Of a stretch of 29,968 nucleotides of DNA, positions 7,857-16,946 are shown piece by piece (positions within the stretch are counted from its first letter, which is position 1; each line of letters starts with the position of its first letter). Under the pieces are notes generated by a model that was not told where the DNA came from, did not search any database, and worked only from the letters and a program-made list of their open reading frames with translations. The stretch spans positions 1 through 29,968 of the forward strand of contig CAJTJZ010000030.1 in the NCBI GenBank assembly GCA_910576895.1, given 5' to 3'. Both the position numbers and the translations under genes were made by a program. Source of the stretch: an uncultured Lachnospiraceae bacterium. GTDB lineage: Bacteria; Bacillota; Clostridia; Lachnospirales; Lachnospiraceae.

Positions 7857-9596
7857 ATGAAAATAACAGGAGCAGAATTATTTGTAAAAGCTTTAAAAGA
7901 AGAACAAGTTGATGTTTTATTTGCATATCCGGGGGGACAGGCAATTGATTTATTTGATGCTCTTTATGGAGAAAAGGATATTGAAATGATATTGCCAAGG
8001 CATGAGCAGGCACTTGTACATGCTGCAGATGGTTATGCCCGTTCCACTGGTAAAGTTGGAGTTTGTCTTGTAACAAGTGGGCCGGGTGCTACCAATCTTG
8101 TCACAGGGATTGCGACTGCAAATTATGATAGTGTTCCATTAGTGTGTTTTACAGGACAAGTGCCAATCAATTTAATTGGAAATGATGCTTTTCAAGAAGT
8201 AGATATTGTTGGTATTACAAGGAGTATTTGTAAATATGCCGTTACCGTAAGAAAAAGGGAAGACTTAGCAGAGATTATAAAAAAAGCTTTTTATATTGCA
8301 AGATCGGGAAAGCCCGGTGTTGTAGTTGTAGATTTGCCAAAAGATATTCAGCGGGAATATGGAAGTGACATTTATCCAAAAGAAATTTCGATTCGAGGAT
8401 ATAAGCCAAATACATCGGTTCATATTGGACAGATTAAACGAGCTTTGGAGATATTAAGTACTGCAAAAAAACCAGTGTTTTTAATTGGTGGGGGAGTGAA
8501 TATTGCAGGTGCAAATGACGAGATGACAAAATTAGCAGAACTTACGGGGATTCCAGTCATTACAACGATTATGGGCAAGGGAGCAATTCCTACAAATCAT
8601 AAATTGTATGTAGGAAATATTGGAATTCATGGTTCTTATGCTTCCAATTCTGCGATTAATCAATGTGATGTTTTATTTTCTATTGGGACAAGATTTAATG
8701 ATCGTATTACAGGAAAAATTCAGGAATTTGCAAAAAATGCAACCATTATTCATATTGATATTGATGCAGCATCGATTTCAAGAAATATTAAGGTAGATAT
8801 TCCGATTGTGGCAGATGCAAAAAATGCTATTTTAGCTTTATTAGAAAAAGCCGTACCACTAAAAATTTCAGAATGGATACAAAAAATTAATGTATGGAAA
8901 CAAAACTACCCAATTCGTATGGAAGAAAAAGGATTGACACCAAAAAAGATTATGGAAGCTGTAAATGACTATTTTACTGATGCAATTATTACAACCGATG
9001 TAGGACAAAATCAATTATGGGCAACGCAATTTCTTTCTATTGATAAACATAAAAAATTCTTGACCTCTGGAGGACTTGGAACAATGGGTTATGGTTTTCC
9101 AGCAGCTCTTGGAGCAAAAATTGGAAATCCAGAAAGAAATGTGGTTGTTATTTCTGGAGATGGTGGAATGCAAATGAATATTCAGGAAATGGCAACGGCT
9201 GTTGTATATGAACTTCCTGTGATTATTTGTATTTTAAATAATGGATATTTAGGAAATGTAAGACAGTGGCAGGAAATGTTTTATAATAGACATTATTCTA
9301 GCACTTGTATGCGTTATCGTAAGAGCTGTCGAACGGATTGTAATATGCCAAGAATTAATTGCCCTGAATATACTCCAGATTTTATTAAACTGGCAGAAAG
9401 TTATGGGGCAAAAGGAGTTCGTGTTACAAAAGTAGAGGATATAAAAAATGCATTTGATTTTGCAAAAGAGAATACAAAAGTGCCAACAATCATTGAATTT
9501 ATTATTGATCGGGAAATAAATGTTATGCCTATGGTGCCACCGGGAAATCCTTTAAATGATATGATTTTAGAAGATGGAGGGGGAGAATGGAAATGA
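7857..9596 (+). CDS. ilvB: acetolactate synthase large (catalytic) subunit
   Basis: Catalyses the first common step of branched-chain amino acid synthesis: condensation of two pyruvates to acetolactate (or pyruvate with 2-oxobutyrate), using thiamine diphosphate. The catalytic Glu50 is in 'RHEQ'; the thiamine diphosphate/Mg motif runs from 'GDGG' (434-437) to 'NN' (461-462); the central FAD/Rossmann-like domain contains 'VFLIGGGVNIAG'. The C-terminal '.MPMVPPGN' region matches the biosynthetic type. Residues about 484-502 hold an unusual insert with four cysteines spaced C-x6-C-x3-C-x6-C, between the usual 'NRHYS' and 'YTPDF' segments. A GGAGG site precedes the ATG. No leader peptide or T-box fits into the short upstream gap. 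The gene end overlaps ilvN by 10 bases. Confidence 0.97.
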   Translation: MKITGAELFVKALKEEQVDVLFAYPGGQAIDLFDALYGEKDIEMILPRHEQALVHAADGYARSTGKVGVCLVTSGPGATNLVTGIATANYDSVPLVCFTGQVPINLIGNDAFQEVDIVGITRSICKYAVTVRKREDLAEIIKKAFYIARSGKPGVVVVDLPKDIQREYGSDIYPKEISIRGYKPNTSVHIGQIKRALEILSTAKKPVFLIGGGVNIAGANDEMTKLAELTGIPVITTIMGKGAIPTNHKLYVGNIGIHGSYASNSAINQCDVLFSIGTRFNDRITGKIQEFAKNATIIHIDIDAASISRNIKVDIPIVADAKNAILALLEKAVPLKISEWIQKINVWKQNYPIRMEEKGLTPKKIMEAVNDYFTDAIITTDVGQNQLWATQFLSIDKHKKFLTSGGLGTMGYGFPAALGAKIGNPERNVVVISGDGGMQMNIQEMATAVVYELPVIICILNNGYLGNVRQWQEMFYNRHYSSTCMRYRKSCRTDCNMPRINCPEYTPDFIKLAESYGAKGVRVTKVEDIKNAFDFAKENTKVPTIIEFIIDREINVMPMVPPGNPLNDMILEDGGGEWK

Positions 9597-10093
9597 AAAA
9601 AAGATGGATATGTTTATTTGTAGAAAATGAAATAGGAGTGCTTGCTCGTATTTCTGGATTATTTTCTGGAAAATCTTATAATGTAGATAGTCTTACCGTT
9701 GGAACGACAGAAGATGAAACAATTTCTCGTATGACAATTAGTGTTACAAGTGATGATAAGACATTTGAACAGATAAAAAAGCAATTAAATAGAAGTGTAG
9801 AAGTAATTAAAGTTATTGATTATACAGATATTCCTGTTCATATGAAAGAACTTCTATTTGCACGAGTAAATAATTGTACAGAAGAAGATAGAACAGAATT
9901 ATTTCGCATTTCACAGGTTTTTGGAATTTCTATTATTGATTATGATGGAAAATCGGTACTTTTTGAATGTACACAAACAGAAAATAAAAATAATGATTTG
10001 ATTGCATTACTGAAAAAGAAATTTATTAATCGAGTAGAAGTCGTAAGAGGGGGAAGCGTTGCAGTTGAAGCAATTAGTATTTCAGAGCGATAG
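9587..10093 (+). CDS. ilvN: acetolactate synthase small (regulatory) subunit
   Basis: A 168-residue partner of IlvB that stabilises the catalytic subunit and gives feedback inhibition by valine. The N-terminal ACT domain (residues ~5-80) shows 'LFVENEIGVLARISGLFSGK' and 'NVDSLTVGTTEDETISRMT'; the C-terminal ACT-like domain follows, with 'VEVVRGGSVAVEAIS' near the end. Its start lies inside the ilvB 3' end (10-base overlap, GGAGG six bases upstream), indicating translational coupling. A second ATG six bases downstream is an alternative start. No clear terminator follows; only a weak AT-rich hairpin is visible before the next promoter. Confidence 0.96.
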   Translation: MEMKKRWICLFVENEIGVLARISGLFSGKSYNVDSLTVGTTEDETISRMTISVTSDDKTFEQIKKQLNRSVEVIKVIDYTDIPVHMKELLFARVNNCTEEDRTELFRISQVFGISIIDYDGKSVLFECTQTENKNNDLIALLKKKFINRVEVVRGGSVAVEAISISER

Positions 10094-10162
10094 ATTTTGT
10101 TAGAAAAAAGAAAAATATCCCAATAAAATAAAAAATTTTAGGAATTATGACCTATTTTATTA

Positions 10163-10191
10163 TTGACAAAATTTGTTCCTGTTGATATAAT
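10163..10191 (+). promoter_or_regulatory. near-perfect sigma-A promoter of the NlpC/P60 gene
   Basis: TTGACA and TATAAT, both perfect consensus hexamers, are separated by 17 bases. The predicted start of transcription is near 10198. An ACAAAATTTGT palindrome overlaps the -35 and spacer, which may hold an operator. Confidence 0.9.
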
Positions 10192-10198
10192 TCCAATG

Positions 10199-10237
10199 CG
10201 TAACAAATTTGTAATAATTTGTATACTATTTTGTAAC
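10199..10237 (+). promoter_or_regulatory. candidate WalR (YycF)-like direct repeat in the NlpC/P60 leader
   Basis: CGTAAC-N5-TGTAAT (10199-10215) matches 11 of 12 defined positions of the published WalR box TGTWAH-N5-TGTWAH. Two further TGTA hexamers follow: TGTATA at 10220 and TGTAAC at 10232, the latter two box periods (22 bases) after the TGTAAT. The position at and just after the predicted transcription start would fit repression. The motif is short and AT-rich, so chance occurrence is possible. Confidence 0.45.
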
Positions 10238-10251
10238 GATTGGAGCAAGTG

Positions 10252-11562
10252 ATGAAAAATAAAAATTATATTGGGAAAAAAACAATTTATATTATCTTAG
10301 CAGCAGCAATTTTCCTATTTGGAAATGGAAATAAAAAAGTAGTTTCTTTTGCAGAAGAAATAACAACCGAAGAAATAACGGCACAAGAGGATACTGTAAT
10401 TTTGGAACAAGAAGAAATATCAGAGAATGGAGAACAAGATTTAGAAGTATCTTCTAGTGAACAAGAAGAATATAGTATTAAATTTGCAAATGATAAAGAA
10501 GAAAATATAACATTAGATTCTGTAAGCACAGGTGCAATTACAATAACTTCTGGTGGAGGGCTAAAAGTAGAACCTCTTAGTATTCGAGTTTTTGAGGAAA
10601 AATATAATATAAATGGAAAGCATTTAAAATTAAATTTTTCTTATCAATTGCTTGGTTGTGTAAAAGTAGATTCTTATCTTAATGTTAGAGAAGAAAGAAG
10701 CACAGATGCAGAAATTGCAGGAAAGCTTTCTAATAATACTTTTTGTGATGTATTAGAAATTTATCGTGATGGATGGGTAAAAATAAAATCTGGAAAAGTT
10801 TGTGGTTATGTAGCAGCAGAATATCTTCTTGTTGGTGAGAGAGCAGAAGAAATCGCAGAAAAAAAAGCAAAGAAAACAATAAAAGTAAACACTTCGGTAT
10901 TAAATGTTCGTTCTCTTCCATCTACAAGTACAAAGACATATGGACAGATAAAGAGAAAAAGTAGTATTGGTGTAAAATATGAAAATGTAACAAAAGAATA
11001 TATTAGAAAGCTTTTAAAGAAAAATAAAAGTTTACGCAGGCAGTTAAATGCTAGTAAACGAAGAAAATTATTAAAATCTTCTAATTTGGAAGATTGGATT
11101 TGTGTAAAATATAATGGAAAAACAGCATTTGTTTCTAAAGATTATGCAAAAGTAGTTTATACAGTAAAGACAGGTGTAACAGAAGATGAGAAAGCAAATA
11201 CTCAAAGTGAAAAAATTGTAAAGTATGCAAAAAAATTTTTAGGTAATCGCTATGTATATGGTGGTTCTAGCCTAAAGCGTGGAACAGATTGTTCAGGGTT
11301 TGTTATGAGAGTATATCAGCATTTTGGATATCGTCTTTCAAGATCTTCTGCTGCACAGGCAAGAAATGGAAGAAAAGTAAAGCGATCCAATTTAAAACCG
11401 GGAGATTTATTATTTTATAAAAAACGAGGCAGAATTTCTCATGTTTCTATGTACATAGGCGATGGAAAAGTAATCCATGCAAGTAATGAAAAAAATGGAA
11501 TTATTATATCAAGCGTTGGCTATCGGAAAGCTTGTCGTTACGTTAGGATTTTAAAAGGATAA
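10252..11562 (+). CDS. secreted SH3b-NlpC/P60 cell-wall endopeptidase
   Basis: A 436-residue exported peptidoglycan hydrolase. The N-terminus has a basic region, a hydrophobic stretch ('TIYIILAAAIFLFG') and a likely signal-peptidase site after 'SFA'. An acidic Glu-rich segment follows, then an SH3b-like domain (~residues 136-195), a second SH3b-like domain (~208-300) interrupted by about 30 strongly basic residues, and a C-terminal NlpC/P60 domain with Cys347 ('TDCSGF'), His397 ('ISHVSMYIG') and His409. Such enzymes cut D-Glu-to-diamino acid bonds in wall peptides. A TTG lies in frame 12 bases upstream, but the ATG is preferred because GGAG lies six bases before it. The gene is monocistronic with its own promoter; a WalR-like repeat sits in its leader. 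Confidence 0.92.
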   Translation: MKNKNYIGKKTIYIILAAAIFLFGNGNKKVVSFAEEITTEEITAQEDTVILEQEEISENGEQDLEVSSSEQEEYSIKFANDKEENITLDSVSTGAITITSGGGLKVEPLSIRVFEEKYNINGKHLKLNFSYQLLGCVKVDSYLNVREERSTDAEIAGKLSNNTFCDVLEIYRDGWVKIKSGKVCGYVAAEYLLVGERAEEIAEKKAKKTIKVNTSVLNVRSLPSTSTKTYGQIKRKSSIGVKYENVTKEYIRKLLKKNKSLRRQLNASKRRKLLKSSNLEDWICVKYNGKTAFVSKDYAKVVYTVKTGVTEDEKANTQSEKIVKYAKKFLGNRYVYGGSSLKRGTDCSGFVMRVYQHFGYRLSRSSAAQARNGRKVKRSNLKPGDLLFYKKRGRISHVSMYIGDGKVIHASNEKNGIIISSVGYRKACRYVRILKG

Positions 11563-11806
11563 TATTGAAAATATAAAAAAAGGTACTTTTCAAATACAGT
11601 AAAATGTGTTAAACTATAAAATAGTTATGGAATTTATTTTTTATAAAAATTATTTATTTAGAACCTAGGATGAAGAAATGGCATTTATATTTGTTATGAT
11701 TTGTAATTTATTTTAAAGGGCATATAGTCTTTGCACTGTATGCCTTCTTTCTTGTCAGGTTCGTTTTTTATTTATTGATAGTTTCTAGGGAAGGATAAGA
11801 GAAAAA
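11563..11806. other. intergenic region between NlpC/P60 gene and rnhA
   Basis: It holds an AT-rich stretch with a weak AACTAT/ATAGTT hairpin near 11612, a nine-codon frame (11670-11699, MKKWHLYLL) without a convincing ribosome site, and the terminator described separately. I see no clear promoter for rnhA; TTGTCA at 11752 with TGATAG 18 bases on is the best weak candidate. Confidence 0.5.
11714..11754 (+). terminator. intrinsic terminator upstream of rnhA
   Basis: GGCATATAG pairs with CTGTATGCC (9 bp, one U-G wobble) around an 8-nt loop, followed by TTCTTTCTT. It lies about 155 bases after the NlpC/P60 stop and probably ends that transcript; an attenuator role for rnhA cannot be excluded. 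Confidence 0.7.
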
Positions 11807-12307
11807 ATGACAAAAGTGACAATTTATACAGATGGTGCTGCCAGAGGGAATCCTGATGGTCCGGGGGGATATGGAACAGTGCTTTCTTTTATAGATTCAA
11901 AAGGGCAAGAACATAGATTGGAAATTTCTCGTGGTTATCGAAAAACAACAAATAATCGTATGGAGTTAATGGCAGCAATTGCAGGATTAGAAGCATTAAA
12001 TCGTCCATGTAATATAGAATTATATTCTGATTCTCAATATTTAGTAAAAGCATTTAATGAACATTGGATTGATTCTTGGGTAAAAAAAGGATGGAAAAAT
12101 AGTCAAAAGCAGCCAGTAAAGAATGTGGATTTATGGAAACGTTTGCTTGATGCAAAGAAAATGCATCAAGTTAAGTTTTGCTGGGTAAAAGGGCATAATG
12201 GGCATCCACAAAATGAACGCTGTGATAAACTTGCAACAACAGCAGCAGATGGAAATGATTTGTTAATAGATAAGGAATTTGAAATGCTAGATATGGATAG
12301 TCAATAA
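11807..12307 (+). CDS. rnhA: ribonuclease HI
   Basis: Cleaves the RNA strand of RNA-DNA hybrids and so removes R-loops and primers. The four metal-binding acids are all present: Asp9 ('IYTDGA'), Glu53 ('NRMEL'), Asp75 ('YSDSQY') and Asp140 ('ERCDKLA'), together with the catalytic-loop His130 ('VKGHNGH'). Its 166 residues match the usual bacterial type I length, and the basic 'WVKKGWKNSQKQPVKNVDLW' segment corresponds to the substrate-handle region. A purine-rich AAGGAT precedes the ATG. It stands first in the mutS-mutL-miaA gene run, 50 bases before mutS. Confidence 0.97.
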   Translation: MTKVTIYTDGAARGNPDGPGGYGTVLSFIDSKGQEHRLEISRGYRKTTNNRMELMAAIAGLEALNRPCNIELYSDSQYLVKAFNEHWIDSWVKKGWKNSQKQPVKNVDLWKRLLDAKKMHQVKFCWVKGHNGHPQNERCDKLATTAADGNDLLIDKEFEMLDMDSQ

Positions 12308-12357
12308 AATGGATCAAGAATGCATATTTATGATTTGACAAGAAAAGAGGAAATAAT

Positions 12358-15114
12358 ATGGCACAGACACCAATGATGCAGCAATATTTTGAAGTGAAAA
12401 AGCAATATAAGGATTGTCTTCTTTTTTATCGTGTGGGTGATTTTTATGAAATGTTTTATGAAGATGCACATATTTGTTCAAAGGAATTGGAACTTACTTT
12501 AACAGGGAAAAATTGTGGAGAAAAGGAGCGTGCACCAATGTGCGGCGTACCGTTTCATGCCATAGATGCTTATCTTGGACGGCTTGTAAGTAAGGGATAT
12601 AAAGTAGCAATTTGTGAACAAGTAGAAGATCCAAAAGCAACAAAGACGCTTGTAAAACGTGAAGTAATTCGTGTTGTTACACCGGGAACAAATTTAGATG
12701 CACAGCAGTTAGATGCATCAAAAAATAATTATCTTATGTGTATTTTATATACAACAAATTGTTTTGGAATTTCTATTGTAGATGTTTCTACTGGGGATTA
12801 TTTTGTTACAGAAGTAGAGGAAGCAAGAAAGCTGACAGATGAAATTAATAAATTTATGCCAACGGAAATTATTTGCAATGATGCTTTTTTTGTTTCTGGT
12901 TATCCGCTTGATGATTTAAAAGATAGACTTGGAATTTCTATTTACAATTTAGAACCATGGTATTATGATGAAGAACGCTGTGAAAAAAAATTAAAAGAGC
13001 ATTTTAAAATATTATCATTAGATGGATTAGGACTTTCTGATTTTTCGATTGGAATTACAGCAGCAGGAACGGTATTGCAGTATTTATATGAAACACAGAA
13101 AAATTCTCTTATGCATTTAACAAGTATTCGACCATATCTAGCTGGTAAATATATGATGTTAGACAGTTCTACAAGAAGAAATTTAGAACTTACAGAAACA
13201 ATGCGAGAAAAACAAAAGAAAGGATCACTTCTTGGGGTTCTTGATAATACAAGAACAGCCATGGGAGCACGTATGCTGCGGAGTTTTTTAACACAACCTC
13301 TAATTAGAAAAGAAGAAATTGAAGAACGTTTAACGGCAATTGAACAGTTAAATGCTTCTGTTATGATACGAGAAGAATTAAGAGAACAATTTCGTTCCAT
13401 TTATGATTTAGAACGCTTAATTAGTAAAATTAGTTATCGTTCTGTAAATGCAAGAGATATGATTGCATTAAAATCTTCTATGGCAGTACTTCCAACAATG
13501 AAAAGGCTTCTTTCTAATTTTCAAGAAGGACTTTTATTTTCATGTTATGAGAAATTAGATGAACTTCGTGATTTATATGAATTATTAGAAAAGTCAATCA
13601 TAGAAGAACCACCACTTTCTATTCGTGATGGAGGAATTATTAAAGAAGGATACCAAAAAGAAATTGATATGCTTCGTAATGCAAAAAGAGATGGTAAGGA
13701 TTGGTTGGCAGAGCTTGAAGCAAGAGAAAGAGAGCATTCTGGAATTAAGAGTTTAAAAATAAAATTTAATAAAGTGTTTGGATATTATTTGGAAGTCACA
13801 AATGCATATAAGGATGTTGCACCGCCAGAATGGATAAGAAAACAAACATTAACAAATGCAGAACGATATACAACACCAGAATTAAAAGAATTGGAACAAA
13901 AAATTCTTGGTGCAGAGGAACGATTATATTCTTTAGAATATGATGTATTTTGTCAAATTAGGGAAACGATAGAATCACAAGTGGTAAGAGTGCAGTCGGT
14001 AGCAAAATTAATTGCTTGTGTAGATGTTATGACAGGACTTGCACTTCTTGCAGAGAAAAATCAATATGTGCGGCCAAAGATAAATACAGAGGGAAAAATT
14101 GAAATTAAATCAGGACGACATCCTGTTGTAGAACAGATGATTTGTAATAATTTATTTATTGCAAATGATACTTACTTAGATAATAAGGAACAAAGAGTTT
14201 CTGTTATTACAGGGCCAAATATGGCTGGAAAATCAACCTATATGCGGCAATGTGCTTTGATTACATTAATGGCTCAGATTGGTTCTTTTGTACCAGCAAA
14301 AAGTGCAAATATTGGTATTTGTGATAGAATTTTTACTAGAGTAGGAGCATCGGATGATTTAGCTTCTGGACAAAGTACCTTTATGGTAGAGATGACAGAA
14401 GTTGCAAATATTTTAAGAAATGCAACAAAAAATAGTTTGTTAATATTAGATGAAATTGGACGAGGAACAAGTACTTTTGATGGATTAAGTATTGCTTGGG
14501 CTGTCATTGAACATATTAGTAATCCATCTATTTTAGGAGCAAAGACATTATTTGCAACGCATTATCATGAATTAACAGAATTGGAAGGAAAAATTAGAGG
14601 AGTCAATAATTATTGTATTGCTGTGAAAGAACAGGGAGAAGATATTGTTTTTTTACGAAAAATTATTAAAGGTGGTGCAGATAAAAGCTATGGTATTCAA
14701 GTGGCAAAGTTAGCAGGTGTACCAGAATCTGTACTAAAACGTGCAAAAGAAATTGTAAAGGAACTTTCAGAAAATGATATTGCAGAAAAGGCACAAAAAA
14801 TTGCAGAGCATATACAAACAGAAACAAAAAAACAGGAAATAGAAAAAGACAATCATCATAAGGATCAAAATTATGATAATCTATTAGCAGAACAAGGATT
14901 AGAAAAAACAGAACAAAAAGAAAAACGCAGTAAGAGAAAAAAGAAAAAAGAGGATAAAACACAAATGTCAATGTTTGATTTAGAGGTTTCAGGATTTCGT
15001 TCTTCGGAAGATATTATTATGGAATTACGAGAGATTAATTTAAATAAAATGACACCAATTAAGGCATTAAATTTATTGTATGATTTGCAGGAGAAGATAA
15101 AGGAGAGATGGTAA
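12358..15114 (+). CDS. mutS: DNA mismatch repair protein MutS
   Basis: Recognises mismatches and starts repair with MutL. The mismatch-contact motif F-x-E is at Phe29-Glu31 ('GDFYEMF'), followed by connector, core and clamp domains. The ATPase domain has Walker A 'GPNMAGKST' (619-627), the signature 'DDLASGQSTF', Walker B 'LLILDEIGRGTST' and the 'THYHELTELE' histidine motif. At 918 residues it is slightly longer than usual because of a Lys/Glu-rich linker (about 810-865). Near the C-terminus Q-M-S-M-F (869-873) looks like a beta-clamp-binding motif. A GAGG site precedes the ATG. The stop codon directly abuts the mutL start, so the two are coupled. Confidence 0.98.
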   Translation: MAQTPMMQQYFEVKKQYKDCLLFYRVGDFYEMFYEDAHICSKELELTLTGKNCGEKERAPMCGVPFHAIDAYLGRLVSKGYKVAICEQVEDPKATKTLVKREVIRVVTPGTNLDAQQLDASKNNYLMCILYTTNCFGISIVDVSTGDYFVTEVEEARKLTDEINKFMPTEIICNDAFFVSGYPLDDLKDRLGISIYNLEPWYYDEERCEKKLKEHFKILSLDGLGLSDFSIGITAAGTVLQYLYETQKNSLMHLTSIRPYLAGKYMMLDSSTRRNLELTETMREKQKKGSLLGVLDNTRTAMGARMLRSFLTQPLIRKEEIEERLTAIEQLNASVMIREELREQFRSIYDLERLISKISYRSVNARDMIALKSSMAVLPTMKRLLSNFQEGLLFSCYEKLDELRDLYELLEKSIIEEPPLSIRDGGIIKEGYQKEIDMLRNAKRDGKDWLAELEAREREHSGIKSLKIKFNKVFGYYLEVTNAYKDVAPPEWIRKQTLTNAERYTTPELKELEQKILGAEERLYSLEYDVFCQIRETIESQVVRVQSVAKLIACVDVMTGLALLAEKNQYVRPKINTEGKIEIKSGRHPVVEQMICNNLFIANDTYLDNKEQRVSVITGPNMAGKSTYMRQCALITLMAQIGSFVPAKSANIGICDRIFTRVGASDDLASGQSTFMVEMTEVANILRNATKNSLLILDEIGRGTSTFDGLSIAWAVIEHISNPSILGAKTLFATHYHELTELEGKIRGVNNYCIAVKEQGEDIVFLRKIIKGGADKSYGIQVAKLAGVPESVLKRAKEIVKELSENDIAEKAQKIAEHIQTETKKQEIEKDNHHKDQNYDNLLAEQGLEKTEQKEKRSKRKKKKEDKTQMSMFDLEVSGFRSSEDIIMELREINLNKMTPIKALNLLYDLQEKIKERW

Positions 15115-16917
15115 ATGCCAAGGATTGCTTTACTTGAGGAAGCTGTAATTAATAAAATTGCTGCTGGAGAAGTTGTGGAACGGCCATCTCTTGTAGTAAA
15201 GGAATTAGTAGAAAATGCAATTGATGCAGGTGCAGATATTATTACAATTGAAATTAAGGATGGTGGATTTCAGTTAATTCGTGTAACAGATAATGGTTAT
15301 GGAATTGAAGCAGAAGAAGTAAGAAATGCGTTTTTACGTCATGCTACAAGTAAAATAAGATATGCAGAGGATTTACAAACAGTGGAAAGTTTAGGGTTTC
15401 GTGGAGAGGCATTATCAAGTATTGCAGCAGTTTCACAGACGGAAGTTATTACAAAAACAAAAGAAAAATTAATGGGAGTTCGATATGTAATTGAAGGTGG
15501 CAGGGAACAAAGAATGGAAGCAATTGGATGCCCAGAAGGAACTACCTTTCTTGTAAGAAATTTATTTTTTAATACACCGGCAAGAAGGAAGTTTATGAAA
15601 ACACCACAAACAGAAGCTGGCTATATTGGTGATATGATTCAATATTTAGCGTTATCACATGAAAACATTTGTTTTAAATATATTCATAATGGGCAATTAA
15701 AGTTACAGACATCTGGAAATGGAAATAGAAAAGAAGCAATTTATAGCATTTTTGGCAGAGATATTGCAGGAAATTTATGTCTAGTAGAAGAAGTACAGGC
15801 AATAAAAGATGGGTTTTTACATATTACTGGATTTTGTGGAAAACCTGTCATTACAAGAGGAAATAGAAATTTAGAAATTTATTTTGTAAATGGACGTTAT
15901 ATTAAAAATAATGTGATTACTGAGGCAATTGAAGACGCTTATCGACCTTATATGATGACAAGAAAATATCCATTTACAGCATTATATCTGGAACTGCCAT
16001 TATATCTTGTGGATATAAATGTGCATCCTTCTAAATTAGAAGCACAATTTGGAAATAGAGAAGCTATTTATCAGCTTGTGGAACATGCAATTAGCCATGC
16101 ACTTTCTAAAAAAGAATTAATACCAGAGGTTTTTGTAGAAAAGAAACATTCCTTGGAAGTATTTCAAGAACAAAAATTAATGGAAGAAAAACAAGATATA
16201 GGAATTTTATCAGAAAAAGATTCTTTTTCTGATCGTTCTTTTTTTGACGGTGTTCCTTTCATAAAGGAAGAAAGTGAAACAGTAGCATTAAAACCATATC
16301 AAGAAGAATTATTTGAAATGCCATTCCTTTGCAAAGAAGCCAAAAAGCAGCATAAAATTATTGGTCAGTTATTTTCTACTTATTGGCTGATAGAATTTCA
16401 TGATAAATTATTTATTCTTGATCAACATGCGGCACATGAAAAAGTATTATATGAACGAAACTTGGCAGCATTTTATAAAAAAGAGAAGTTATATTCACAG
16501 CTTCTTATCGTTCCTGTTATTGTTTCTTTAAGTATGACAGAACAGCAGATTTTAAAAGAAAATCTTTCTTTTTTACAGAAATTTGGTTTTGAAATAGAGC
16601 CATTTGGAGGTAATGAATATGCAATTCATGCTGTTCCGGCAGATATGATGGATCTTGCAGATCAGGAGTTATTTCTGGAATTTTTACAAGCATTGATAAA
16701 AGGACAAAAAACACCAGAATTTATTTTGGAGAAAATGGCAATGATTTCTTGTAAGGGGGCAGTAAAAGGAAAAAGAGAATTAAAAAAAGAAGAAGTGATT
16801 GCATTACTTGATGAACTTTTAACATTAAAACAGCCGTATCATTGTCCGCATGGCAGACCCACAATAATTTCAATTAGTAAATATGAAATAGAAAAAAAAT
16901 TTAAAAGAATTGTATAA
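15115..16917 (+). CDS. mutL: DNA mismatch repair protein MutL (endonuclease type)
   Basis: Links MutS to strand removal. The N-terminal GHKL ATPase contains 'KELVENAIDAGA' (29-40), 'DNGYGI' and 'GFRGEALSSI'. The C-terminal domain carries the metal endonuclease motif DQHA-x2-E-x4-E (residues 436-447) plus 'SCKGAVKG' and 'CPHGRPT', so this MutL should nick DNA itself, as in bacteria that lack MutH. The approximately 75-residue linker around 345-420 is poorly conserved in composition, as is normal. Its ATG immediately follows the mutS stop; the ribosome site AAGGAGAG lies within the end of mutS. miaA follows after 29 bases. Confidence 0.98.
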   Translation: MPRIALLEEAVINKIAAGEVVERPSLVVKELVENAIDAGADIITIEIKDGGFQLIRVTDNGYGIEAEEVRNAFLRHATSKIRYAEDLQTVESLGFRGEALSSIAAVSQTEVITKTKEKLMGVRYVIEGGREQRMEAIGCPEGTTFLVRNLFFNTPARRKFMKTPQTEAGYIGDMIQYLALSHENICFKYIHNGQLKLQTSGNGNRKEAIYSIFGRDIAGNLCLVEEVQAIKDGFLHITGFCGKPVITRGNRNLEIYFVNGRYIKNNVITEAIEDAYRPYMMTRKYPFTALYLELPLYLVDINVHPSKLEAQFGNREAIYQLVEHAISHALSKKELIPEVFVEKKHSLEVFQEQKLMEEKQDIGILSEKDSFSDRSFFDGVPFIKEESETVALKPYQEELFEMPFLCKEAKKQHKIIGQLFSTYWLIEFHDKLFILDQHAAHEKVLYERNLAAFYKKEKLYSQLLIVPVIVSLSMTEQQILKENLSFLQKFGFEIEPFGGNEYAIHAVPADMMDLADQELFLEFLQALIKGQKTPEFILEKMAMISCKGAVKGKRELKKEEVIALLDELLTLKQPYHCPHGRPTIISISKYEIEKKFKRIV

Positions 16918-16946
16918 AAGAAAAATATAAGGAAAGAGGAAAAAAG

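Noticed and set aside
11670..11699. Nine-codon frame (MKKWHLYLL) ahead of the terminator upstream of rnhA, possible leader peptide
   Set aside because: There is no good ribosome site, no run of one amino acid's codons and no alternative antiterminator pairing that I could find.
12333..12360. TTGACA before mutS as a promoter
   Set aside because: No -10 hexamer exists at the right spacing; the spacer would run into the ribosome site and start codon.
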